A DNA stretch of 64,000 nucleotides from Calliopsis andreniformis (lineage: Eukaryota; Arthropoda; Insecta; Hymenoptera; Andrenidae). How positions within the stretch are numbered: position 1 is the stretch's first letter; each line of letters begins with the position of its first letter. Shown piece by piece: positions 53,012-64,000 of the stretch. The position numbers and the translations under genes are program-made. Under the pieces are notes generated by a model that did not search any database, had not been told where the DNA came from, and saw nothing but the letters and a program-made list of their open reading frames with translations. The stretch covers positions 10,110,157 through 10,174,156 of the forward strand of contig NW_027480429.1 of the NCBI RefSeq assembly GCF_051401765.1. The letters run 5' to 3'.

Positions 53012-56000
53012 CTAGGGCGGTGCTCCACCAGATCAAATAGTTAGGGCCTAAGAAGTCAACGCCAGAAGCATAAAATACAACATAAATACAACAGGTTTTC
53101 CATCGTATATAATGTATATTTGCAAACAGTGTGAAAGTAATGGTCATTTCTACGTACCGGGCAACCTAGGCTCCGCTCTCGTGTGTTGCTCCACCAAATC
53201 GAATAGCTAGGCCCTAATAAGTCAACGCCAGAAGCATATAATGCAATATAAATATAACAGTTTTTCCATCGTATAAAACGAATGATAGTAACCAGTGTGA
53301 CAGTTATGGTCATTTCTACGTTCCGCGCAACCTAGACTTCACTGTAGGGCGTTGCTCCACCAGATCGAATAGCTAGGGCCTTAGAAGTCACCGCCTGAAA
53401 TATAAAATACAATAAAAATGCAACAGTCTTTCCATTCTATAACAGGAATAACTGCAACCCGTGTGAAAGTTATGGTCATTTCTACGTTCCAGGCAACCTA
53501 GGATCCACCCTAGGGCGTTGTTCCACCAGATGGAATAGTTAGGGCCTAAGAAGTCAACGCCAGAAGCATAAAACACTAGATAAATACAACAGCTTTTCCA
53601 TCATATAAAACGAATAATTGCATCCAGGATGAAAGTTACGGTCATTTCTACTTTCCGGGCAACCTAGGCTTCACCCTGGGGCGTTGCTCCAACAGATTGA
53701 ATAGTTAGGGCCATAGAAGTCAATGCCCGGAGCATAAAATACAATATAAATACTACAGTTTTTCCATCGTATAAAACGAATAATTGCAACCAGTATGAAA
53801 GTTAACGTCATTTCTACTTTCCGGGCAACCTAGGCTTCACCCTAGGGCGTTGCACCAACAGATTGAATAGTTAGGGCCTTAGAAGTCAACACCCGAAGCT
53901 TAAAATACAAAATAAACAGAACAGTTTTTCCATCGTATAAAACGAATAATTGCTACCGGTGTGAAAGTTATGGTCATTTCTCCGTTCCGGGCAACCTAGG
54001 CTTCACTCTAGGGCGTTGCTCCACCAGATCGAATAGTTAGGGCCTTAGAAGTCAACGCCAGAAGCATAAAATACAAAATAAATAAAACAGTTTTTCCATC
54101 GTATAAAACGAATAATTGCTACCAGTGTGAACGTTATGGTCATTTCTACGTTCCGCGCAACCTAGGCTTCACTGTAGGGCGTTGCTCCACCAGATCGAAT
54201 AGCTAGGGCCTTAGAAGTCAACGCCTGAAATATAAAATACAATAAAAATGCAACAGTCTTTCCATCCTATAACAGGAATAACTGCAACCCGTGTGAAAGT
54301 TATGGTCATTTCTACGTTCCAGGCAACCTAGGATCCACCCTAGGGCGTTGTTCCACCAGATGGAATAGTTAGGGCCTAAGAAGTCAACGCCAGAAGCATA
54401 AAACACTATATAAATACAACAGCTTTTCCATCATATAAGACGAATAATTGCAACCAGTATGAAAGTTAACGTAATTTCTACTTTCGGGGCAACATAGGCT
54501 TCACCCTTGGGCGTTGCACCAACAGATTGAATAGTTAGGCCCTTAGAAGTCAACGCCCGAAGCATAAAATACAAAATAAATAGAACAGTTTTTCCATCGT
54601 ATAAAACGAATAATTGCAACCAGTGTGAAGGTAATGGTTTTTTCAACGTTCCGGGCAACCTAGGCTTAAATCTAGGGCGGTGCTCCACCAGATCAAATAG
54701 TTAGGGCCTAAGAAGTCAACGCCAGAAGCATAAAATACAGCATAAATACAACAGGTTTTCCATCGTATATAATGTATATTTGCAAACAGTGTGAAAGTAA
54801 TGGTCATTTCTACGTACCGGGCAACCTAGGCTCCGCTCTCGTGTGTTGCTCCACCAAATCGAATAGCTAGGCCCTAATAAGTCAACGCCAGAAGCATATA
54901 ATGCAATATAAATATAACAGTTTTTCCATCGTATAAAACGAATGATAGTAACCAGTGTGACAGTTATGGTCATTTCTACGTTCCGGGTAACCTAGGCTTC
55001 ACTCTAGGGCGTTGCTCCACCAGATCGAATAGTTAGGGCCTTAGAAGTCAACGCCCGAAGCATAAAATACAAAATAAATAGAACAGTTTTTCCATCGTAT
55101 AAAACGAATAATTGCTACCGGTGTGAAAGTTAGGGTCATTTCTCCGTTCCGGGCAACCTGGGCTTCACTCTAGGGCGTTGCTCCACCAGATCGAATAGTT
55201 AGGGCCTTAGAAGTCAACGCCAGAAGCATAAAATACAAAATAAATAAAACAGTTTTTCCATCGTATAAAACGAATAATTGCTACCAGTGTGAACGTTATG
55301 GTCATTTCTACGTTCCGCGCAACCTAGGCTTCACTGTAGGGCGTTGCTCCACCAGATCGAATAGCTAGGGCCTTAGAAGTCAACGCCTGAAATATAAAAT
55401 ACAATAAAAATGCAACAGTCTTTCCATCCTATAACAGGAATAACTGCAACCCGTGTGAAAGTTATGGTCATTTCTACGTTCCAGGCAACCTAGGATCCAC
55501 CCTAGGGCGTTGTTCCACCAGATGGAATAGTTAGGGCCTAAGAAGTCAACGCCAGAAGCATAAAACACTATATAAATACAACAGCTTTTCCATCATATAA
55601 GACGAATAATTGCAACCAGTATGAAAGTTAACGTAATTTCTACTTTCGGGGCAACATAGGCTTCACCCTTGGGCGTTGCACCAACAGATTGAATAGTTAG
55701 GCCCTTAGAAGTCAACGCCCGAAGCATAAAATACAAAATAAATAGAACAGTTTTTCCATCGTATAAAACGAATAATAGCAACCAGTGTGAAGGTAATGGT
55801 TTTTTCTACGTTCCGGGCAACCTAGGCTTAAATCTAGGGCGGTGCTCCACCAGATCAAATAGTTAGGGCCTAAGAAGTCAACGCCAGAAGCATAAAATAT
55901 AACATAAATACAACAGGTTTTCCATCGTATATAATGTATATTTGCAAACAGTGTGAAAGTAATGGTCATTTCTACGTACCGGGCAACATAGGCTCCGCTC

Positions 56001-56405
56001 TCGTGTGTTGCTCCACCAAATCGAATAGCTAGGCCCTAATAAGTCAACGCCAGAAGCATATAATGCAATATAAATATAACAGTTTTTCCATCGTATAAAA
56101 CGAATGATAGTAACCAGTGTGACAGTTATGGTCATTTCTACGTTCCGGGTAACCTAGGCTTCACTCTAGGGCGTTGCTCCACCAGATCGAATAGCTAGGG
56201 CCTTAGAAGTCAACGCCTGAAATATAAAATACAATAAAAATGCAACAGTCTTTCCATCCTATAACAGGAATAACTGCAACCCGTGTGAAAGTTATGGTCA
56301 TTTCTACGTTCCAGGCAACCTAGGATCCACCCTGGGGCGTTGTTCCACCAGATGGAATAGTTAGGGCCTAAGAAGTCAACGCCAGAAGCATAAAACACTA
56401 TATAA
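53012..56405 (-). repeat. Nested 5- and 7-monomer duplications
   Basis: A segment with CTGAAATATAAAATAC and CCTAGGATCCACCC occurs at about 53,388, 54,218, 55,380 and 56,210, spaced 830, 1,162 and 830 (5, 7 and 5 monomers). A larger unit of 1,162 = 7 x 166 is tandemly duplicated: about 53,925-55,085 and 55,086-56,205. GGCTCCGCTCTCGTGTG monomers occur at about 53,170, 54,830 and 55,992. The sequence ATCCAGGATG near 53,622 recurs as ACCAGGATG at 56,445 (offset 2,822 = 17 monomers), so an older 10-monomer spacing was lengthened by the 7-mer duplication. Confidence 0.88.
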
Positions 56406-57800
56406 ATACAACAGCTTTTCCATCATATAAGACGAATAATTGCAACCAGGATGAAAGTTATGGTCATTTCTACTTTCCGGGCAACCTAGGCTTCACCCTG
56501 GGGCGTTGCTCCAACAGATTGAATAGTTAGGGCCATAGAAGTCAATGCCCGGATCATAAAACACAATATAAATACTACAGTTTTTCCATCGTATAAAACG
56601 AATAATTGCAACCAGTATGAAAGTTAACGTCCTTTCTACTTTCCGGGCAACCTAGGCTTCACCCTAGGGCGTTGCACCAACAGATTCAATAGTTAGGGCC
56701 TTAGAAGTCAACACCCGAAGCATAAAATACAAAATAAACAGAACAGTTTTTCCATCGTATAAAACGAATAATTGCTACCGGTGTGAATGTTATGGTCATT
56801 TCTACTTTCCGGGCAACCTAGGCTTCACCCCGGGGCGTTGCTCCAACAGATTGAATAGTTAGGGCCATAGAAGTCAATGCCCGGAGCATAAAATACAATA
56901 TAAATATAACAGTTTTTCCACCGTATAAAACGAATGATAGCAACAAGTGTGAAAGTTATGGTCATTTCTACGTTCCGGGCAACCTAGGCTTCACTCTAGG
57001 GCGTTGCTCCACCAGATCGAATAGTTAGGCCCTTAGAAGTCAACGCCCGAAGCATAAAATACAAAATAAATAGAACAGTTTTTCCATCGTATATAATGTA
57101 TATTTGCAAACAGTGTGAAAGTAATGGTCATTTCTACGTACCGGGCAACCTAGGCTCCACTCTCGGGTGTTGCTCCACCAAGTCGAATAGCTAGGGCCTT
57201 AGAAGTCAACGACAGAAGCATAAAATACAAGAAAGATGCAAAAGTTTTTCCATCGTATAACAGGAATAACTACAAACAGTGTTAAAGTAATAGTCATTTC
57301 CATGCTCCGGGCAACCAAGTCTTCACTCTAGGGCGTTGTTCCACCAGATCGAATAGTTAGGGCCTAAGAAGTCAACGCCAGAAGAATAAAATACAATATA
57401 AGTACAAAAGCTTTTCCATCGTATAAAATGAATAATTGCAAACATTGTGAAGGTAATGGTCATTTCTACGTTCCGGCCAACCTAGGCGTCACTCTAGGGC
57501 GTTGCTCCACCACATCTAATAGCTACGGCCTTAGAAGTCAACCGCAGATGAATAAAATACAATAAAGGTGCCACAGCTTTTCCATCGTATAAAAGGAATA
57601 ATTGCAACCAGTGTGAAAGTTATGGTCATTTCTACTTTCCGGGCATCCTAGGCTTCACCCTAGGGAGTTGTTCCACCAGATCGAACAGTTAGGGCCTCAG
57701 AAGTCAACGCCAGAAGCATAAAATACAATATAAATACAACAGTTTTTCCATCGTATAAAACGAATAATTGCAACCAGTATGAAACTTATGGTCATTTCTA
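56406..57800 (-). repeat. Right arm transition monomers
   Basis: About 8 monomers continuing the 53-56 kb types (CCCTGGGGCG, GGCCATAGAAG), then types last seen near 41.7 kb (ACATTGTGAAGG, AATGTATATTTGC). Monomer spacing stays regular at 166. No gene is visible. Confidence 0.8.
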
Positions 57801-60800
57801 CTTTCCTAGCAACCTAGGCTTCACCCTAGGGCGTTGCTCCAACCGATTGAATAGTTAGGGCCTTAGAAGTCAACGCCCGAACCATAAAAGGCAAAAAAAA
57901 TACAACAGTGTTTCCATCATATAACAGGAATAATTGCAACCAGTTTGATAGTGATGGCCAATTCTACGTTCCGGGCAACCTAGGCTTCGCTCTAGGGCGT
58001 TGCTCCACCAGATCGAATAGGTAGTGCCTTAGAAGTCAACGCCAGAAGCATAAAATACAATATAAATACAACAGCTTTTCCATCGTATAAAAGGATTAAT
58101 TGCAACCAGTATGAAACTTATGGTCATTTCTACGTTCCGGGCAACCTAGGCTTCACTCTAGGCCGTTGTTGCACCACATCTAATAGCTACGGCCTTAGGA
58201 ATCAACGACAGAGGCATAAAATACAACATAAATACAACAGCATTTCCATCGTATTAAACGAATAATTGCAACCAGTGTGAAAGTTATGGTCATTTCTACA
58301 TTCCGAGCATCCTAGGCTTCACTCTAGGGCGTTGCACCACCAGGTCGAATAGTTAGGTAATTAGAAGTCAACGCCCGAAGCATAAAATGCAATAAAAATA
58401 CAACTGTATTTCCATCATATATCAGGAATAATTGCAACCAGTTTGAAAGTGATGGCCAATTCTACGTTCAAGGCAACCTAGGTTTCACTCCAGGGCGTTG
58501 CTCCACCAGACCGAATAGTTACGGCCTAAGAAGTCAACGCAAGAAGCATGAAATACGATATAAATACACCAGCTTTTCCATCGTAAAAAACGAATAATTG
58601 CAACCAGTATGAAACTTATGGTCATTTCTACTTTCCGAGCAAGCTAGGCTTCACCCTAGGGCGCTGCTCCAACAGATTGAATAGTTAGGGCCTTAGAAGT
58701 CAACGCCCGAAGCATAAAATGCAATAAAAATACAACAGTTTTTCCATCGTATAAAACGAATAATAGCAACCAGTGTGAAAGTTATGGTCATTTCTACGTT
58801 CCGGACAACCTAGGTTTCACTCTAGGGCGTTGCTCCACCAGGTCAAACAGGTAGGGCCTTAGAAGCCAACGCCCCAAGCATTAAATACAAAATAAATTGA
58901 ACAGTTTTTCATAGTATAAAACGAATAATTGCAACCAGTTTCAAAGTGATGGCCAATTCTACGTTCCGGGCAACCTAGGCTTCACCCTAGGGCGTTGCTC
59001 CACCAGATCGAATAGTTACGGCCTAAGAAGTCAACGCCAGAAGCATAAAAAACGATATATATACAACAGCTTTTCCATCGTATAAAATGAATAATTGCAA
59101 CCAGTGTGAAAGTAATGGTCATTTCTACGTTCCGAGCACCCTAGGCGTCACTCTAGGGCGTTGCTCCACCACATCTAATAGCTACGGCCTTAGAAATCAA
59201 CGCCAGAGGCATAAAATACAATATAAATACAACAGAATTTCCATCGTATAAAACGAATAATTGCAACCAGTGTGAAAGTTATGGTCATTTCTACATTCCG
59301 AGCAACCTAGGCTTCACTCCAGGGCGTTGCACCACCAGATCGAATAGTTAGGTCCTTAGAAGTCAACGCCAGAAGCATAAAATGCAATAAAAATACAACA
59401 GTGTTTCCATCATATAACAGGAATAATTGCAACCGGTTTGAAAGTGATGGCCAATTCTACGTTCCGGGCAACCTAGGTTTCACTCCAGGGCGTTGCTCCA
59501 TCAGACCGAATGGTTGCGGCCTAAGAAGTCAACGCCAGAAGCATAAAAAACGGTATAAATACAACAGCTTTTCCATCGTATAAAACGAATAATTGCACCC
59601 AGTGTGAAAGTAATGGTCATTTCTACGTTCCGAGCACCCTAGGCGTCACTCTAGGGCGTTGCTCCACCACATCTAATAGCTACTGCCTTAGAAGTCAACG
59701 CCAGAGGCATAAAATACAATATAAATACAACTGCGTTTCCATCGTATAAAACGGATAATTGCAACCAGTGTGAAAGTTATGGTCATTTCTACATTCCGAG
59801 CAACCTAGGATTTACTCTAGGGCGTTGCTCCACCAGATCGAATAGTTAGCTCCTTAGAGGTAAACGCCAGAAGCATAAAATACGATATAAATACAACAGC
59901 TTTTCCATCGTATAAAAGGATTAACTGCAACCAGTTTGAAAGTGATGGTCATTTCTCCTTTCCGGGCAACCTCGGCTTCACTCTAGGGCGTTGCGCCACT
60001 AGATCGAACAGCTAGGGCCTTAGAAGTCAACGCCAGAAGCATAAAATACAATATAAATACAACAGCTTTTCCATCGTATAAAACGAATAATTGCAACCAG
60101 TATGAAACTTATGGTCATTTCTACGTCCCGAGCAACCTAGGGTTCACCCTAGGGCGTTGCTCCAACAGATTGAATTCAACGCCCGAAGCATAAAATTCAA
60201 TAAAAACACAACAGTGTTTCCATCATATAACAGGAATAATTGCAACCAGTTTGAAAATTATGGCCAATTCTACGTTCCGGGCAACCTAGGCTTCACTCCA
60301 GGGCGTTGCTCCACCAGATCGAATAGTTAGTGCCTTAGAAGTCAACGCCAGAAGCATAAAATACAATATAAATACAACAGTTTTTCCATCGTATAAAACG
60401 AATAATTGCAACCAGTTTGAAAGTGATGGCCAATTCTACCTTCCGGGCATCCTAGGCTTCACTCTAGGGCGTTGCTCCAACAGATTGAATAGTTAGGGCC
60501 TTAGAAGTCAACGCCCGAACCACAAAATGCAAAAAAAATACAACAGTGTTTCCATCATGTAACAGGAATAATTGCAACCAGTATGAAACTTATATTCATT
60601 TCTACTTTCAGAGTAACCTAGGCTTCACCCTTGGGCGTTGCTCCAACAGATTGAATAGTTAGGGATTTAGAAGTCAACGCCCGAACCATAAAATGCAAAA
60701 AAAATACAACTGTATTTCCATCATATATCAGGAATAATTGCAACCAGTTTGAAAGTAATGGCCAATTCTACGTTCCGGGCGACCTAGGTTTCACTCCAGG

Positions 60801-63800
60801 GCGTTGCTCCACCAGACCGAATAGTTACGGCCTAAGAAGTCAACGCCAGAAGCATAAAATACGATATAAATACAACAGCTTTTCCATCGTATAAAACGAA
60901 TAATTGCAACCAGTATGAAACTTATGGTCATTTCTACTTTCCGAGCAAGCTAGGCTTCACCCTAGGGCGTTGCTCCAACAGATTGAATAGTTAGGGCCTT
61001 AGAAGTCAACGCCCGAAGCATAAAATGCAATAAAAATACAACAGTGTATCCATCATATAACAGGAATAATTGCAACCAGTTTGAAAGTGATGGCCAATTC
61101 TACGTTCCGGGCAACCTAGGCTTCGCTCTAGGGCGTTGCTCCACCAGATCGAATAGTTACGGCCTAAGAAGTCAACGCCAGAAGCATAAAACACGATATA
61201 AATACAACAGCTTTTCTATCGTATAAAACGAATAATTGCAACAAGTATGAAACTTATGGTCATTTCTACTTTGCGAGCAAGCTAGGCTTCACCTTAGGGC
61301 GTTGCTCCAACAGATTGAGTAGTTAGGGCCTTAGAAGTCAACGCCCGAGCCATAAAATGCAAAAAAAATACAACAGTGTTTCCATCATATAACAGGAATA
61401 ATTGCAACCAGTTTGAAAGTGATGGCCAATTCTACGTTCCAGGCAACCTAGGCGTCACTCTAGGGCGTTGTTCCACCAGATCGAATGGTTAGGGCCTAAC
61501 AAGTCAACGCCAGAAGCATAAAATACAATATAAATATAACAGTTTTTCCATCGTATAAAACGAATAATAGCAACCAGTGTGAAAGTTATGGTCATTTCTA
61601 CGTTCCGGGCAACCTAGGTTTCACACTAGGGCGTTGCTCCACCAGGTCAAACAGTTAGGGCCTTAGAAGCCAACGCCCGAAGCATTAATTACAAAATAAA
61701 TAGAACAGTTTTTCATAGTATAAAACGAATAATTGCTACCAGTGTAAAAGTTATGGTTATTTCTACATTCCGAGCATCCCAGGCTTCACTCTAGGGCGTT
61801 GCACCACCAGATCGAATAGTTAGGTCCTTAGAAGTCAACGCCCGAAGCATAAAATGCAATAAAAATACAACAGTGTTTCCATCATATAACAGGAATAATT
61901 GCAACCAGTTTGAAAGTGATGGCCAATTCTACGTTCCGGGCAGCCTAGGTTTCACTCCAGGGCGTTGTTCCACCAGACCGAATAGTTACGGCCTAAGAAG
62001 TCGACGCCAGAAGCATAAAATACGATGTAAATACAACAGCTTTTCCATCGTATAAAACGAATAAATGCAACCAGTATGAAACTTATGGTCATTTCTACTT
62101 TCCGAGCGTGCTAGGCTTCAGTCTAGGGCGTTGCTCCACCAGATCGAATAGATAGTGCCTTAGAAGTCAACGCCAGAAGCATAAAATACAATATAAATAC
62201 AACAGTTTTTCCATCGTATAAAACGTATAATTGCAACCAGTATGAAACTTATGGTCATTTCTACTTTCCGAGCAACCTAGGCTTCACCCTAGGGCGTTGC
62301 TCCAACAGATTGAATAGTTAGGGCCTTAGAAGTCAACGCCCGAAGCATAGAATGCAATAAAAATACAACAGTGTTTCCATCATATAACAGGAATAATTGC
62401 AACCAGTTTGAAAGTGATGGCCAATTCTACGTTCCGGGCAGCCTAGGCTTCACTCTAGGGCGTTGCTCCACCAGATCGAATAGATAGTGCCTTAGAAGTC
62501 AACGCCAGAAGCATAAAATACAATATAAATACAACAGTGTTTCCATCATATAACAGGAATAATTGCAACCAGTTTGAAAGTGATGGCCAATTCTACATTC
62601 CGGGCAACCTAGGCTTCACACTAGGGCGTTGCTCCACCAGATCGAATAGTTAGGTCCTTAGAAGTAAACGCCAGAAGCATAAAATACGATATAAATACAA
62701 CAGCTTTTCCATCGTATAAAAGGATTAATTGCAACCAGTTTGAAAGTGATGGTCATTTCTCCTTTCCGGGCAACCTAGGCTTCACTTTAGGGCGTTGCTC
62801 CACCAGATCGAATAGCTAGTGCCTTAGAAGTCAACGACAGAAGCATAAAATACAATATAAATTCAACAGCTTTTCCATCGTATAAAACGAATAATTGCAA
62901 GCAGTGTGAAAGTTATGGACATTTCTGCATTCCGAGCAACCTAGGCTTCACCCTAGGGCGTTGCTCCAACAGATTAAATAGTTAGGGCCTTAGAAGTCAA
63001 CGCCCGAAGCATAAAATGCAATAAAAATGCAACAGTGTTTCCATCATATAACAGGAATAATTGCAACCAGTTTGAAAGTGGCGGCCAATTCTACGTTCCG
63101 GGCAACCTAGGCTTCACTCTAGGGCGTTGCACCACCAGATCGAATAGTTAGGGCCTTAGAAGTCAGCGCCCGATGCATAAAATGCAATAAAAATACAACA
63201 GTGTTTCCATCATATAACAGGAGTAATTGCAACCAGTTTGAAAGTGATGGCCAATTCTACGTTCCGGGCAACCTAGGCTTCACTCTAGAGCATTGCTGCA
63301 CCAGATCGAATAGTCAGTGCCTTAGAAGTCAACGCCAGAAGCATAAAATACAATATAAATACAACAGTCTTTCCATCGTATAAAACGAATAATTGCAACC
63401 AGTATGAAACCTATGGTCATTTCTACTTTCCGAGCAACCTAGGTTTCACCCTAGCGCCTTTCCCAACAGATTGAATAGTTAGGGTCTTAGAAGTCAACGC
63501 CCGAACCATAAAATGCAAAAAAAAATACAACAGTGTTTCCATCATATACCAGGAATAATTGCAACCAGTTTGAAAGTGATGGCCAATTCTACGTTCCGGG
63601 CAACCTAGGTTTCACTCCAGGGCGTTGCTCCACCAGACCGACTAGTTACGGCCTAAGAAGTCAACGCCAGAAGCATAAAATACGATGTAAATGCAACAGC
63701 TTTTCCATCGTATAAAACCAATAATTGCAACCAGTATGAAACTTATGGTCATTTCTACTTTCCGAGCAACCTAGGCTTCACCCTAGGGCGTTGCTCCAAC

Positions 63801-64000
63801 AGATTGAATATTTAGGGCCTTAGAAGTCAACGCCCGAACCATAAAATGCAAAATAAATACAACAGTGCTTCCATCATATATCAGGAATAATTGCAACCAG
63901 TTTGAAAGTGATGGCCAATTCTACGTTCCGGGAAACCTAGGCATCACTCTATTGCGTTGCTCCACCAGATCGAATAGTTAGTGCCTTAGAAGTCAACGCC
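57801..64000 (-). repeat. Terminal subfamily zone with two- and three-monomer spacing
   Basis: A subfamily marked by GATGGCCAATTCTACG, usually with GTGTTTCCATCATATAACAGG-like sequence upstream, is interspersed with other monomers. Marker positions are about 57,956, 58,454, 58,950, 59,449, 60,262, 60,428, 60,760, 61,092, 61,424, 61,920, 62,417, 62,585, 63,084, 63,249, 63,582 and 63,912. Steps are near 498 (3 monomers) at first and mostly 332 or 498 later, with some at 166. This subfamily is rare or absent elsewhere in the window. Confidence 0.8.
60172..60180 (-). other. 17-bp deletion inside one monomer
   Basis: The usual CAGATTGAATAGTTAGGG is followed by CCTTAGAAGTCAACG; here GATTGAAT joins directly to TCAACG. 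Seventeen bases, beginning AGTTAGGG, are missing between 60,175 and 60,176. It is the largest indel in the window and accounts for most of the 28-base phase loss of the right arm. The new join creates GAATTC. Confidence 0.9.

Larger units (their letters stand above)
31586..64000 (-). repeat. Right satellite array, same 166-bp monomer in inverted orientation, about 195 copies
   Basis: The same monomer family as the left arm, reverse-complemented: every unit now reads CCGGGCAACCTAGGCTTCAC on the given strand. CAACCTAGG-type landmarks run from 31,591 and 31,757 (166 apart) to about 63,933, which is 28 bases short of 195 whole periods. The shortfall is explained by scattered small indels and one 17-bp deletion. 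Variants found in the left arm, such as the ATAACAGGAATAATTGC form, also occur here, so both arms come from one monomer pool. No gene or foreign insertion is visible. The right edge runs off the window inside a monomer. Confidence 0.97.

Noticed and set aside
60172..60177. GAATTC at the 17-bp deletion as a unique site
   Set aside because: GAATTC also occurs elsewhere, for example in AGAATTCAACGCC monomers near 40,768 and 45,749.
1..64000. TTAGGG or CCCTAA once in most monomers (GTTAGGGCC), as telomeric repeat
   Set aside because: It occurs singly inside each 166-bp unit and is never in tandem; it is simply part of the monomer.
1..64000. CRISPR array, because of regularly spaced repeats
   Set aside because: There are no unique spacers: the entire 166-bp period is repeat, the units are far larger than CRISPR repeats, and there are no cas-like genes.
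1..64000. tRNA, rRNA or other structured RNA genes
   Set aside because: No T-loop-like GGTTCGAATCC, cloverleaf or conserved rRNA block was seen; all sequence fits the 166-bp monomer.
1..64000. LTR retrotransposon hidden in the array
   Set aside because: No primer-binding site, polypurine tract, protease or polymerase motif was seen, and the monomer register is not broken anywhere.
1..64000. A new multi-gene biological system such as a defence island or operon
   Set aside because: There are no genes at all. The sequence is low-complexity at the 166-bp scale, and claiming a system would not be supported.

Overview
The whole 64 kb window is one kind of sequence: a tandemly repeated satellite DNA with a 166-bp monomer, about 385 copies. 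I see no gene, tRNA, rRNA, transposable element or CRISPR array. No open reading frame exceeds 103 codons, and all of them are translations of the satellite. A long array of nucleosome-scale monomers with higher-order blocks indicates a nuclear eukaryotic chromosome, most likely centromeric or pericentromeric heterochromatin. The species cannot be read from the sequence. A 166-bp centromere-type repeat would fit some plants (I recall Prunus being reported with one), but this is a weak guess.

Layout. Bases 1-31,587 hold about 190 monomers in one orientation (called + here; the phase starts at AGGTTGCCCGG, first full monomer at base 91). At 31,586-31,587 the orientation flips abruptly. Bases 31,586-64,000 hold about 195 monomers in the opposite orientation (CCGGGCAACCTAGG on the given strand). 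The consensus monomer is about 41% G+C and carries 7 CpG. It also carries a CCTAGG inverted repeat, an A/T-rich half with TATAAATA (read in the right-arm orientation), and a 17-bp motif resembling a CENP-B box.

The arms differ. The left arm keeps its 166-bp phase exactly: the monomer starts at 91, 13,371, 20,177, 26,817 and 31,465 are all separated by whole multiples of 166, so I see no net indel in 31 kb. The right arm has at least 20 small indels plus one 17-bp deletion, and ends 28 bases short of 195 whole periods. My list of individual indels accounts for those 28 bases.

Both arms are mosaics of larger duplicated blocks, in lengths that are whole numbers of monomers. Left: 4-mer (5,635-6,962), 21-mer (13,310-20,281) containing a nested 6-mer, 10-mer (20,176-22,881), 11-mer (22,775-26,426) and 17-mer (25,490-30,409). 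Right: 20/21/22-mers (32.9-38.5 kb), 6-mer (43.9-45.3 kb), single monomer (45.3-45.6 kb), an 18-mer pair with no difference found by eye (47,036-53,011) and 5/7-mers (53.4-56.4 kb). From about 57.8 kb to the end a distinct subfamily is interspersed at two- and three-monomer spacing.

Nothing here works as a gene system. The most interesting points are the strand-switch junction, the contrast in indel load between the arms, and the very recent large duplications.
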